Shown piece after piece: positions 43,928 to 56,617 of a stretch of 64,000 bases of DNA. Source of the stretch: Neodontobutis hainanensis. Its lineage: Eukaryota > Chordata > Actinopteri > Gobiiformes > Odontobutidae. Within the stretch, counting starts at the first letter, position 1, and each line of letters starts with the position of its first letter. The position numbers were made by a program, and so were the translations under genes. The stretch is taken from assembly GCA_024349245.1 (NCBI GenBank), contig JALDNG010001334.1, positions 1 to 64,000 on the forward strand, in the 5' to 3' direction. The notes under the pieces are model-generated. The model was not told the origin of the DNA. It was given only the letters and a program-made list of their open reading frames with translations, and made no database searches.

Positions 43928-46900
43928 AAACGAAACTTAAGACGCTCCTCCACAGCAAACAGCGCTGGGAGGAGGTAAAGACACACTTAAACTCAAAAGT
44001 AACTTAAAGAGCAGCTTCAAAAACGCTGTTTAGTCTACGAAAAAACGATAATCCTTTCTCAGGTTTCTCCTCTCACGCTGCTCACAGCCGCTCTGTTCAA
44101 AGGGGGCGTGGTCTCACCACCGCCTTGAATTACTCCGGCTAGGAAGGGTGTAGAGGGCTGAAATTTTGTGAGCGTGCTCCCCTCGTTGTGAGCTTTCCAA
44201 CGAGGTGTCATACGTTGGGCCGGGACCTCGGGAAGGTCATGACCCAAAATTGACCTTTTGCTCATCACCGGCTTGAATATTTCCAGCTAGGAAAAGCGTG
44301 AGCGCTGAGATTCGGTGAGCCTGTTCCTCGCCGAGGGCTGTCCGCAGAGGGTCGTGACGTCCGAGTGAGAGCTACGGTCCCGGAGTTGTGGTGAGTCGGT
44401 GTCCCCATTGTAAGTCAATGGGGCGTGCGGAGGTGTGAAATTTGCCAAAGTGTTTCCCCAAATCCGCTCCAGGGAAAGTGCTTAGGAGCGCGTTTGGGCC
44501 ATTTGGAGTCGACGGGACCCCCTTTGAAAGTGTTTTTTGCAATACCGGGCCGACCTGAAGGTGGCGCTGTGGAGCGGGAGTGCTGGGAACGGGTGGAGGG
44601 CCACGCGGGGGTGTGGTGTGAATGGTGTGAGTGGGTTTGGTTAAGGTTAGGCCCTCGGCTGGGCTCTTAGTCGAAGTCAGAGGGGAGGGTCAGAACTGGT
44701 TATAGGTTAGGGTTAGCGTTAGGGTTGGGGACATGGTATAGGGTAAAAACCCATGCCCTCACCACCGCCTTGAATTACTCCGGCTAGGAAGGGTGTAGAG
44801 GGCTGAAATTTTGTGAGCGTGCTCCCCTCGTTGTGAGCTTTCCAACGAGGTGTCATACGTTGGGCCGGGACCTCGGGAAGGTCATGACCCAAAATTGACC
44901 TTTGCTCATCACCGGCTTGAATATTTCCAGCTAGGAAAAGCGTGAGCGCTGAGATTCGGTGAGCCTGTTCCTCGCCGAGGGCTGTCCGCAGAGGGGTCGT
45001 ACGTCCGAGTGAGAGCTACGGTCCCGGAGTTGTGGTGAGTCGGGGGTCCCCATTGTAAGTCAATGGGGGCGTGCCGGAGGTGTGAAATTTGCCAAAGTGT
45101 TTCCCGCCAAATCCGCTCCAGGAAAGTGCTTAGGAGCGCGTTCGGGCCATTTGGAGTCGACGGGACCCCCTTTGAAAGTGTTTTTTGCAATACCCGGGCC
45201 GACCTGAAGGTGGCGCTGTGGAGCGGGAGTGCTGGGAACGGGTGGAGGGCCACGCGGGGTGTGGTGTGAATGGTGTGAGTGGGTTTGGTTAAGGTTAGGC
45301 CCTCGGCTGGGCTCTTAGTCGAAGTCAGAGGAGGGTCAGAACTGGTTATAGGTTAGGGTTAGCGTTAGGGTTGGGGACATGGTATAGGGTAAAACCCATG
45401 CCCTCACCACCGCCTTGAATTACTCCGGCTAGGAAGGGTGTAGAGGGCTGAAATTTTGTGAGCGTGCTCCTCTGTTGTGAGCTTTCCAACGAGGTGTCAT
45501 ACGTTGGGCCGGGACCTCGAAGGTCATGACCCAAAATTGACCTTTGCTCATCACCGGCTTGAATATTTCCAGCTAGGAAAAGCGTGAGCGCTGAGATTCG
45601 TGAGCCTGTTCCTCTCGCCGAGGGCTGTCCGCAGAGGGGTCGTACGTCCGAGTGAGAGCTACGGTCCCGGAGTTGTGGTGAGTCGGGGTCCCCATTGTAA
45701 GTCAATGGGGCGTGCCGGAGGTGTGAAATTTGCCAAAGTGTTTCCCGCCAAATCCGCTCCAGGAAAGTGCTTAGGAGCGCGTTCGGGCCATTTGGAGTCG
45801 ACGGGACCCCCTTTGAAAGTGTTTTTTGCAATACCCGGGCCGACCTGAAGGTGGCGCTGTGGAGCGGGAGTGCTGGGAGCGGGTGGAGGGCCACGCGGGG
45901 GTGGTGTGAATGGTGTGAGTGGGTTTGGTTAAGGTTAGGCCCTCGGCTGGGCTCTTAGTCGAAGTCAGAGGAGGGTCAGAACTGGTTATAGGTTAGGGTT
46001 AGCGTTAGGGTTGGGGACATGGTATAGGGTAAAACCCATGCCCTCACCACCGCCTTGAATTACTCCGGCTAGGAAGGGTGTAGAGGGCTGAAATTTTGTG
46101 AGCGTGCTCCTCGTTGTGAGCTTTCCAACGAGGTGTCATACGTTGGGCCGGGACCTCGGGAAGGTCATGACCCAAAATTGACCTTTGCTCATCACCGGCT
46201 TGAATATTTCCAGCTAGGAAAAGCGTGAGCGCTGAGATTCGGTGAGCCTGTTCCTCGCCGAGGGCTGTCCGCAGAGGGGTCGTGCGTCCGAGTGAGAGCT
46301 ACGGTCCCGGAGTTGTGGTGAGTCGGGGTCCCCATTGTAAGTCAATGGGGCGTGCGGAGGTGTGAAATTTGCCAAAGTGTTTCCCGCCAAATCCGCTCCA
46401 GGAAAGTGCTTAGGAGCGCGTTCGGGCCATTTGGAGTCGACGGGACCCCCTTTGAAAGTGTTTTTGCAATACCCGGGCCGACCTGAAGGTGGCGCTGTGG
46501 AGCGGGAGTGCTGGGAACGGGTGGAGGGCCACGCGGGGTGTGGTGTGAATGGTGTGAGTGGGTTTGGTTAAGGTTAGGCCCTCGGCTGGGCTCTTAGTCG
46601 AAGTCAGAGGAGGGTCAGAACTGGTTATAGGTTAGGTTAGCGTTAGGGTTGGGGACATGGTATAGGGTAAAACCCATGCCCTCACCACCGCCTTGAATTA
46701 CTCCGGCTAGGAAGGGTGTAGAGGGCTGAAATTTTGTGAGCGTGCTCCTCGTTGTGAGCTTTCCAACGAGGTGTCATACGTTGGGCCGGGACCTCGGGAA
46801 GGTCATGACCCAAAATTGACCTTTGCTCATCACCGGCTTGAATATTTCCAGCTAGGAAAAGCGTGAGCGCTGAGATTCGTGAGCCTGTTCCTCGCCGAGG

Positions 46901-49900
46901 GCTGTCCGCAGAGGGTCGTACGTCCGAGTGAGAGCTACGGTCCCGGAGTTGTGGTGAGTCGGGGTCCCCATTGTAAGTCAATGGGGCGTGCCGGAGGTGT
47001 GAAATTTGCCAAAGTGTTTCCCGCCAAATCCGCTCCAGGAAAGTGCTTAGGAGCGCGTTCGGGCCATTTGGAGTCGACGGGACCCCCTTTGAAAGTGTTT
47101 TTGCAATACCCGGGCCGACCTGAAGGTGGCGCTGTGGAGCGGAGTGCTGGGAACGGGTGGAGGGCCACGCGGGGTGTGGTGTGAATGGTGTGAGTGGGTT
47201 TGGTTAAGGTTAGGCCCTCGGCTGGGCTCTTAGTCGAAGTCAGAGGGGAGGGTCAGAACTGGTTATAGGTTAGGGTTAGCGTTAGGGTTGGGGACATGGT
47301 ATAGGGTAAAACCCATGCCCTCACCACCGCCTTGAATTACTCCGGCTAGGAAGGGTGTAGAGGGCTGAAATTTTGTGAGCGTGCTCCCCTCGTTGTGAGC
47401 TTTCCAACGAGGTGTCATACGTTGGGCCGGGACCTCGGGAAGGTCATGACCCAAAATTGACCTTTGCTCATCACCGGCTTGAATATTTCCAGCTAGGAAA
47501 AGCGTGAGCGCTGAGATTCGGTGAGCCTGTTCCTCTCGCCGAGGGCTGTCCGCAGAGGGGTCGTACGTCCGAGTGAGAGCTACGGTCCCGGAGTTGTGGT
47601 GAGTCGGGGTCCCCATTGTAAGTCAATGGGGCGTGCGGAGGTGTGAAATTTGCCAAAGTGTTTCCCGCCAAATCCGCTCCAGGAAAGTGCTTAGGAGCGC
47701 GTTCGGGCCATTTGGAGTCGACGGGACCCCTTTGAAAGTGTTTTTGCAATACCGGGCCGACCTGAAGGTGGCGCTGTGGAGCGGGAGTGCTGGGAACGGG
47801 TGGAGGGCCACGCGGGGTGTGGTGTGAATGGTGTGAGTGGGTTTGGTTAAGGTTAGGCCCTCGGCTGGGCTCTTAGTCGAAGTCAGAGGGGAGGGTCAGA
47901 ACTGGTTATAGGTTAGGGTTAGCGTTAGGGTTGGGGACATGGTATAGGGTAAAACCCATGCCCTCACCACCGCCTTGAATTACTCCGGCTAGGAAGGGTG
48001 TAGAGGGCTGAAATTTTGTGAGCGTGCTCCTCGTTGTGAGCTTTCCAACGAGGTGTCATACGTTGGGCCGGGACCTCGGGAAGGTCATGACCCAAAATTG
48101 ACCTTTGCTCATCACCGGCTTGAATATTTCCAGCTAGGAAAAGCGTGAGCGCTGAGATTCGTGAGCCTGTTCCTCTCGCCGAGGGCTGTCCGCAGAGGGG
48201 TCGCGTCCGAGTGAGAGCTACGGTCCCGGAGTTGTGGTGAGTCGGGGTCCCCATTGTAAGTCAATGGGGCGTGCCGGAGGTGTGAAATTTGCCAAAGTGT
48301 TTCGCCAAATCCGCTCCAGGGAAAGTGCTTAGGAGCGCGTTCGGGCCATTTGAGTCGACGGACCCCTTTGAAAGTGTTTTTGCAATACCGGGCCGACCTG
48401 AAGGTGGCGCTGTGGAGCGGGAGTGCTGGGAACGGGTGGAGGGCCAGGTGTGGTGTGAATGGTGTGAGTGGGTTTGGTTAAGGTTAGGCCCTCGGCTGGG
48501 CTCTTAGTCGAAGTCAGAGGAGGGTCAGAACTGGTTATAGGTTAGGGTTAGCGTTAGGGTTGGGGACATGGTATAGGGTAAAACCCATGCCCTCACCACC
48601 GCCTTGAATTACTCCGGCTAGGAAGGGTGTAGAGGGCTGAAATTTTGTGAGCGTGCTCCCCTCGTTGTGAGCTTTCCAACGAGGTGTCATACGTTGGGCC
48701 GGGACCTCGGGAAGGTCATGACCCAAAATTGACCTTTGCTCATCACCGGCTTGAATATTTCCAGCTAGGAAAAGCGTGAGCGCTGAGATTCGGTGAGCCT
48801 GTTCCTCGCCGAGGGCTGTCCGCAGAGGGGTCGTACGTCCGAGTGAGAGCTACGGTCCCGGAGTTGTGGTGAGTCGGGGTCCCCATTGTAAGTCAATGGG
48901 GCGTGCCGGAGGTGTGAAATTTGCCAGTGTTTGCCAAATCCGCTCCAGGAAAGTGCTTAGGAGCGCGTTTCGGGCCATTTGAGTCGACGGACCCCTTTGA
49001 AAGTGTTTTTTGCAATACCCGGGCCGACCTGAAGGTGGCGCTGTGGAGCGGGAGTGCTGGGAACGGGTGGAGGGCCACGCGGGGTGTGTGAATGGTGTGA
49101 GTGGGTTTGGTTAAGGTTAGGCCCTCGGCTGGGCTCTTAGTCGAAGTCAGAGGAGGGTCAGAACTGGTTATAGGTTAGGGTTAGCGTTAGGGTTGGGGAC
49201 ATGGTATAGGGTAAAAACCCATGCCCTCACCACCGCCTTGAATTACTCCGGCTAGGAAGGGTGTAGAGGGCTGAAATTTTGTGAGCGTGCTCCTCGTTGT
49301 GAGCTTTCCAACGAGGTGTCATACGTTGGGCCGGGACCTCGGGAAGGTCATGACCCAAAATTGACCTTTGCTCATCACCGCTTGAATATTTCCAGCTAGG
49401 AAAAGCGTGAGCGCTGAGATTCGGTGAGCCTGTTCCTCGCCGAGGGCTGTCCGCAGAGGGTCCGTCCGAGTGAGAGCTACGGTCCCGGAGTTGTGGTGAG
49501 TCGGGGTCCCCATTGTAAGTCAATGGGGCGTGCGGAGGTGTGAAATTTGCCAAAGTGTTTCCCGCCAAATCCGCTCCAGGGAAAGTGCTTAGGAGCGCGT
49601 TCGGGCCATTTGGAGTCGACGGACCCCCTTTGAAAGTGTTTTTGCAATACCCGGGCCGACCTGAAGGTGGCGCTGTGGAGCGGGAGTGCTGGGAACGGGT
49701 GGAGGGCCACGCGGGGTGTGGTGTGAATGGTGTGAGTGGGTTTGGTTAAGGTTAGGCCCTCGGCTGGGCTCTTAGTCGAAGTCAGAGGAGGGTCAGAACT
49801 GGTTATAGGTTAGGGTTAGCGTTAGGGTTGGGGACATGGTATAGGGTAAAACCCATGCCCTCACCACCGCCTTGAATTACTCCGGCTAGGAAGGGTGTAG

Positions 49901-52078
49901 AGGGCTGAAATTTTGTGAGCGTGCTCCCCTCGTTGTGAGCTTTCCAACGAGGTGTCATACGTTGGGCCGGGACCTCGGAAGGTCATGACCCAAAATTGAC
50001 CTTTGCTCATCACCGGCTTGAATATTTCCAGCTAGGAAAAGCGTGAGCGCTGAGATTCGGTGAGCCTGTTCTCGCCGAGGGCTGTCCGCAGAGGGGTCGT
50101 ACGTCCGAGTGAGAGCTACGGTCCCGGAGTTGTGGTGAGTCGGGGTCCCCATTGTAAGTCAATGGGGCGTGCGGAGGTGTGAAATTTGCCAAAGTGTTTC
50201 CCCGCCAAATCCGCTCCAGGGAAAGTGCTTAGGAGCGCGTTCGGGCCATTTGGAGTCGACGGACCCCCTTTGAAAGTGTTTTTGCAATACCCGGGCCGAC
50301 CTGAAGGTGGCGCTGTGGAGCGGGAGTGCTGGGAACGGGTGGAGGGCCACGCGGGGTGTGAATGGTGTGAGTGGGTTTGGTTAAGGTTAGGCCCTCGGCT
50401 GGGCTCTTAGTCGAAGTCAGAGGAGGGTCAGAACTGGTTATAGGTTAGGGTTAGCGTTAGGGTTGGGGACATGGTATAGGGTAAAAACCCATGCCCTCAC
50501 CACCGCCTTGAATTACTCCGGCTAGGAAGGGTGTAGAGGGCTGAAATTTTGTGAGCGTGCTCCTCGTTGTGAGCTTTCCAACGAGGTGTCATACGTTGGG
50601 CCGGGACCTCGGGAAGGTCATGACCCAAAATTGACCTTTGCTCATCACCGCTTGAATATTTCCAGCTAGGAAAAGCGTGGCGCTGAGATTCGTGAGCCTG
50701 TTCCTCGCCGAGGGCTGTCCGCAGAGGGGTCGTGCGTCCGAGTGAGAGCTACGGTCCCGGAGTTGTGGTGAGTCGGGGTCCCCATTGTAAGTCAATGGGG
50801 CGTGCGGAGGTGTGAAATTTGCCAAAGTGTTTCCCCGCCAAATCCGCTCCAGGGAAAGTGCTTAGGAGCGCGTTTGGGCCATTTGGAGTCGACGGGACCC
50901 CCTTTGAAAGTGTTTTTGCAATACCCGGGCCGACCTGAAGGTGGCGCTGTGGAGCGGGAGTGCTGGGAACGGGTGGAGGGCCACGCGGGGTGTGGTGTGA
51001 ATGGTGTGAGTGGGTTTGGTTAAGGTTAGGCCCTCGGCTGGGCTCTTAGTCGAAGTCAGAGGAGGTCAGAACTGGTTATAGGTTAGGGTTAGCGTTAGGG
51101 TTGGGGACATGGTATAGGGTAAAACCCATGCCCTCACCACCGCCTTGAATTACTCCGGCTAGGAAGGGTGTAGAGGGCTGAAATTTTGTGAGCGTGCTCC
51201 CCGTTGTGAGCTTTCCAACGAGGTGTCATACGTTGGGCCGGGACCTCGGCAAGGTCATGACCCAAAATTGACCTTTGCTCATCACCGGCTTGAATATTTC
51301 CAGCTAGGAAAAGCGTGGAGCGCTGAGATTCGGTGAGCCTGTTCCTCTCGCCGAGGGCTGTCCGCAGAGGGGTCGACGTCCGAGTGAGAGCTACGGTCCC
51401 GGAGTTGTGGTGAGTCGGGGTCCCCATTGTAAGTCAATGGGGCGTGCGAGGTGTGAAATTTGCCAAAGTGTTTCCCGCCAAATCCGCTCCAGGAAAGTGC
51501 TTAGGAGCGCGTTTCGGGCCATTTGGAGTCGACGGACCCCCTTTGAAAGTGTTTTTGCAATACCGGGCCGACCTGAAGGTGGCGCTGTGGAGCGGAGTGC
51601 TGGGAACGGGTGGAGGGCCACGCGGGGTGTGGTGTGAATGGTGTGAGTGGGTTTGGTTAAGGTTAGGCCCTCGGCTGGGCTCTTAGTCGAAGTCAGAGGG
51701 GAGGGTCAGAACTGGTTATAGGTTAGGGTTAGGGTTGGGGACATGGTATAGGGTAAAAACCCATGCCCTCACCACCGCCTTGAATTACTCCGGCTAGGAA
51801 GGGTGTAGAGGGCTGAAATTTTGTGAGCGTGCTCCCCTCGTTGTGAGCTTTCCAACGAGGTGTCATACGTTGGGCCGGGACCTCGGGAAGGTCATGACCC
51901 AAAATTGACCTTTGCTCATCACCGGCTTGAATATTTCCAGCTAGGAAAAGCGTGAGCGCTGAGATTCGTGAGCCTGTTCCTCTCGCCGAGGGCTGTCCGC
52001 AGAGATCCATGGAGTGAGAGCTACGGCATCTTGGGTGGTGAGTCGGGGTCCCCATTGTAAGTCAATGGGGCGTGCGAG

Positions 52079-52200
52079 GGTTAGGGTTAGGTTAGGGTTA
52101 GGGTTAGGGGTTAGGGGTTAGAGGTTAGGGGTTAGGGGTTAGAGGTTAGAGGGTTAGAGGGTTAGGTTGGGGTTGGGGTTGGGGTTGGGGTTAGGTTAGG
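52079..52200 (+). repeat. interstitial telomeric tract
   Basis: Same order of variants as 3068-3183 (TTAGGG, then GTTAGAGG, then GGGGTT units). Marks a shared breakpoint of the duplicated block. Confidence 0.9.
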
Positions 52201-55112
52201 TATAGGGTAAAACCCATGCCCTCACCACCGCCTTGAATTACTCCGGCTAGGAAGGGTGTAGAGGGCTGAAATTTTGTGAGCGTGCTCCCCTCGTTGTGAG
52301 CTTTCCAACGAGGTGTCATACGTTGGGCCGGGACCTCGGGAAGGTCATGACCCAAAATTGACCTTTGCTCATCACCGGCTTGAATATTTCCAGCTAGGAA
52401 AAGCGTGAGCGCTGAGATTCGGTGAGCCTGTTCCTCTCGCCGAGGGCTGTCCGCAGAGGGGTCGTACGTCCGAGTGAGAGCTACGGTCCCGGAGTTGTGG
52501 TGAGTCGGGGTCCCCATTGTAAGTCAATGGGGCGTGCGAGGTGTGAAATTTGCCAAAGTGTTTCCCCGCCAATCCGCTCCAGGGAAAGTGCTTAGGAGCG
52601 CGTTTGGGCCATTTGGAGTCGACGGGACCCCTTTGAAAGTGTTTTTGCAATACCGGGCCGACCTGAAGGTGGCGCTGTGGAGCGGGAGTGCTGGGAACGG
52701 GTGGAGGGCCACGCGGGGGTGTGGTGTGAATGGTGTGAGTGGGTTTGGTTAAGGTTAGGCCCTCGGCTGGGCTCTTAGTCGAAGTCAGAGGGGAGGGTCA
52801 GAACTGGTTATAGGTTAGGTTAGCGTTAGGGTTGGGGACATGGTATAGGGTAAAACCCATGCCCTCACCACCGCCTTGAATTACTCCGGCTAGGAAGGGT
52901 GTAGAGGGCTGAAATTTTGTGAGCGTGCTCCCCTCGTTGTGAGCTTTCCAACGAGGTGTCATACGTTGGGCCGGGACCTCGGGAAGGTCATGACCCAAAA
53001 TTGACCTTTTGCTCATCACCGGCTTGAATATTTCCAGCTAGGAAAAGCGTAGAGCGCTGAGATTCGGTGAGCCTGTTCTCTCGCCGAGGGCTGTCCGCAG
53101 AGGGGTCGTGCGTCCGAGTGAGAGCTACGGTCCCGGAGTTGTGGTGAGTCGGGGTCCCCATTGTAAGTCAATGGGGCGTGCGAGGTGTGAAATTTGCCAG
53201 TGTTTCCCGCCAAATCCGCTCCAGGAAAGTGCTTAGGAGCGCGTTCGGGCCATTTGGAGTCGACGGACCCCTTTGAAAGTGTTTTTGCAATACCCGGGCC
53301 GACCTGAAGGTGGCGCTGTGGAGCGGGAGTGCTGGGAACGGGTGGAGGGCCACGCGGGGGTGTGGTGTGAATGGTGTGAGTGGGTTTGGTTAAGGTTAGG
53401 CCCTCGGCTGGGCTCTTAGTCGAAGTCAGAGGGGAGGGTCAGAACTGGTTATAGGTTAGGGTTAGCGTTAGGGTTGGGGACATGGTATAGGGTAAAAACC
53501 CATGCCCTCACCACCGCCTTGAATTACTCCGGCTAGGAAGGGTGTAGAGGGCTGAAATTTTGTGAGCGTGCTCCCCTCGTTGTGAGCTTTCCAACGAGGT
53601 GTCATACGTTGGGCCGGGACCTCGGGAAGGTCATGACCCAAAATTGACCTTTGCTCATCACCGGCTTGAATATTTCCAGCTAGGAAAAGCGTGGCGCTGA
53701 GATTCGGTGAGCCTGTTCCTCTCGCCGAGGGCTGTCCGCAGAGGGTCGTACGTCCGAGTGAGAGCTACGGTCCCGGAGTTGTGGTGAGTCGGGGTCCCCA
53801 TTGTAAGTCAATGGGGCGTGCGGAGGTGTGAAATTTGCCAAAGTGTTTCGCCAAATCCGCTCCAGGGAAAGTGCTTAGGAGCGCGTCGGGCCATTTGAGT
53901 CGACGGACCCCCTTTGAAAGTGTTTTTTGCAATACCCGGGCCGACCTGAAGGTGGCGCTGTGGAGCGGGAGTGCTGGGAACGGGTGGAGGGCCACGCGGG
54001 GGTGTGGTGTGAATGGTGTGAGTGGGTTTGGTTAAGGTTAGGCCCTCGGCTGGGCTCTTAGTCGAAGTCAGAGGGGAGGGTCAGAACTGGTTATAGGTTA
54101 GGGTTAGCGTTAGGGTTGGGGACATGGTATAGGGTAAAACCCATGCCCTCACCACCGCCTTGAATTACTCCGGCTAGGAAGGGTGTAGAGGGCTGAAATT
54201 TTGTGAGCGTGCTCCCCTCGTTGTGAGCTTTCCAACGAGGTGTCATACGTTGGGCCGGGACCTCGGGAAGGTCATGACCCAAAATTGACCTTTTGCTCAT
54301 CACCGGCTTGAATATTTCCAGCTAGGAAAAGCGTAGAGCGCTGAGATTCGGTGAGCCTGTTCCTCGCCGAGGGCTGTCCGCAGAGGGGTCGTCGTCCGAG
54401 TGAGAGCTACGGTCCCGGAGTTGTGGTGAGTCGGGGTCCCCATTGTAAGTCAATGGGGCGTGCCGGAGGTGTGAAATTTGCCAAAGTGTTTCGCCAAATC
54501 CGCTCCAGGAAAGTGCTTAGGAGCGTTTGGGCCATTTGGAGTCGACGGGACCCCCTTTGAAAGTGTTTTTGCAATACCGGGCCGACCTGAAGGTGGCGCT
54601 GTGGAGCGGGAGTGCTGGGAACGGGTGGAGGGCCACGGGGTGTGGTGTGAATGGTGTGAGTGGGTTTGGTTAAGGTTAGGCCCTCGGCTGGGCTCTTAGT
54701 CGAAGTCAGAGGAGGGTCAGAACTGGTTATAGGTTAGGGTTAGCGTTAGGGTTGGGGACATGGTATAGGGTAAAACCCATGCCCTCACCACCGCCTTGAA
54801 TTACTCCGGCTAGGAAGGGTGTAGAGGGCTGAAATTTTGTGAGCGTGCTCCTCGTTGTGAGCTTTCCAACGAGGTGTCATACGTTGGGCCGGGACCTCGG
54901 GAAGGTCATGACCCAAAATTGACCTTTGCTCATCACCGGCTTGAATATTTCCAGCTAGGAAAAGCGTGAGCGCTGAGATTCGTGAGCCTGTTCCTCTCGC
55001 CGAGGGCTGTCCGCAGAGGGGTCGATGCGTCCGAGTGAGAGCTACGGTCCCGGAGTTGTGGTGAGTCGGGGTCCCCATTGTAAGTCAATGGGGGCGTGCT
55101 AGGTGTGAAATT

Positions 55113-55184
55113 TAGGTTAGGGTTAGGGTTAGGTTAGGTTAGGGTTAGGGTTAGGGTTAGGGTTAGGGTTAGGGTTAGGGTTAG
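55113..55184 (+). repeat. interstitial telomeric tract
   Basis: Counterpart of 6110-6174: it begins after the same satellite motif GTGTGAAATT. The monomer that follows lacks its first bases and an internal piece after CCCTCACCAC. Confidence 0.9.
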
Positions 55185-56549
55185 TACCCATGCCCTCACC
55201 ACATGGGGTGTAGAGGGCTGAAATTTTGTGGCGTGCTCCCTCGTTGTGAGCTTTCCAACGAGGTGTCATACGTTGGGCCGGGACCTCGGGAAGGTCATGA
55301 CCCAAAATTGACCTTTGCTCATCACCGGCTTGAATATTTCCAGCTAGGAAAAGCGTAGAGCGCTGAGATTCGTGAGCCTGTTCCTCTCGCCGAGGGCTGT
55401 CCGCAGAGGGGTCGACGTCCGAGTGAGAGCTACGGTCCCGGAGTTGTGGTGAGTCGGGGTCCCCATTGTAAGTCAATGGGGCGTGCCGGAGGTGTGAAAT
55501 TTGCCAAAGTGTTTCCCGCCAAATCCGCTCCAGGAAAGTGCTTAGGAGCGCGTTTGGGCCATTTGGAGTCGACGGACCCCCTTTGAAAGTGTTTTTGCAA
55601 TACCGGGCCGACCTGAAGGTGGCGCTGTGGAGCGGAGTGCTGGGAACGGGTGGAGGGCCACGCGGGGTGTGGTGTGAATGGTGTGAGTGGGTTTGGTTAA
55701 GGTTAGGCCTCGGCTGGGCTCTTAGTCGAAGTCAGAGGGGAGGGTCAGAACTGGTTATAGGTTAGGGTTAGCGTTAGGGTTGGGGACATGGTATAGGGTA
55801 AAACCCATGCCCTCACCACCGCCTTGAATTACTCCGGCTAGGAAGGGTGTAGAGGGCTGAAATTTTGTGAGCGTGCTCCCCTCGTTGTGAGCTTTCCAAC
55901 GAGGTGTCATACGTTGGGCCGGGACCTCGGGAAGGTCATGACCCAAAATTGACCTTTGCTCATCACCGCTTGAATATTTCCAGCTAGGAAAAGCGTAGAG
56001 CGCTGAGATTCGGTGAGCCTGTTCCTCGCCGAGGGCTGTCCGCAGAGGGTCGTACGTCCGAGTGAGAGCTACGGTCCCGGAGTTGTGGTGAGTCGGGGTC
56101 CCCATTGTAAGTCAATGGGGCGTGCCGGAGGTGTGAAATTTGCCAAAGTGTTTCCCCGCCAACCGCCTCCAGGAAAGTGCTTAGGAGCGCGTTTCGGGCC
56201 ATTTGGAGTCGACGGACCCCCTTTGAAAGTGTTTTTGCAATACCCGGGCCGACCTGAAGGTGGCGCTGTGGAGCGGGAGTGCTGGGAACGGGTGGAGGGC
56301 CACGCGGGGTGTGGTGTGAATGGTGTGAGTGGGTTTGGTTAAGGTTAGGCCCTCGGCTGGGCTCTTAGTCAAGTCAGAGGAGGGTCAGAACTGGTTATAG
56401 GTTAGGGTTAGCGTTAGGGTTGGGGACATGGTATAGGGTAAAACCCATGCCCTCACCACCGCCTTGAATTACTCCGGCTAGGAAGGGTGTAGAGGGCTGA
56501 AATTTTGTGGCGTGCTCCTCGTGTGAGCTTTCCAACGAGGTGTCATCAT

Positions 56550-56617
56550 GTTAGGGTTAGGGTTAGGGTTAGGGTTAGGTTAGGTTAGGGTTAGGGTTAG
56601 GGTTAGGGTTAGGTTAG
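56550..56617 (+). repeat. interstitial telomeric tract
   Basis: Counterpart of 8211-8278, followed by the same abortive ~55-bp satellite start and restart (56669). Confidence 0.9.

Larger units (their letters stand above)
38262..44112 (-). mobile_element. nearly full-length L1/Tx1-type LINE (copy g)
   Basis: About 5.85 kb, 3' end on the left (T run, then GTCTTTTATTTATC shared with copies a and c), 5' UTR on the right (43928-44112). It contains ORF1 with two zinc knuckles and ORF2 with endonuclease, RT and a C-terminal part. The tail lies against the satellite motif GACATGG and the 5' end against CTCACCACCGCC. About 20 bp of the target monomer (TATAGGGTAAAACCCATGCC) are missing. It is the longest copy of a family with at least six other pieces in this window. 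Confidence 0.9.
44113..56549 (+). repeat. satellite array, right block (~21 monomers)
   Basis: Monomers start at 44737, 45383, 46023, 46661, 47300, 47943, 48572, 49205, 49840, 50475, 51113, 51747, 52201, 52844, 53486, 54128, 54764, about 55185 (front-trimmed), 55792 and 56432, after the partial one at 44113. Complete lengths are 629-650 bp. Monomers 51747, 54764 and 56432 are cut and followed by TTAGGG tracts. Single-base length changes in homopolymers are much more frequent here than in the left block. Confidence 0.95.
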
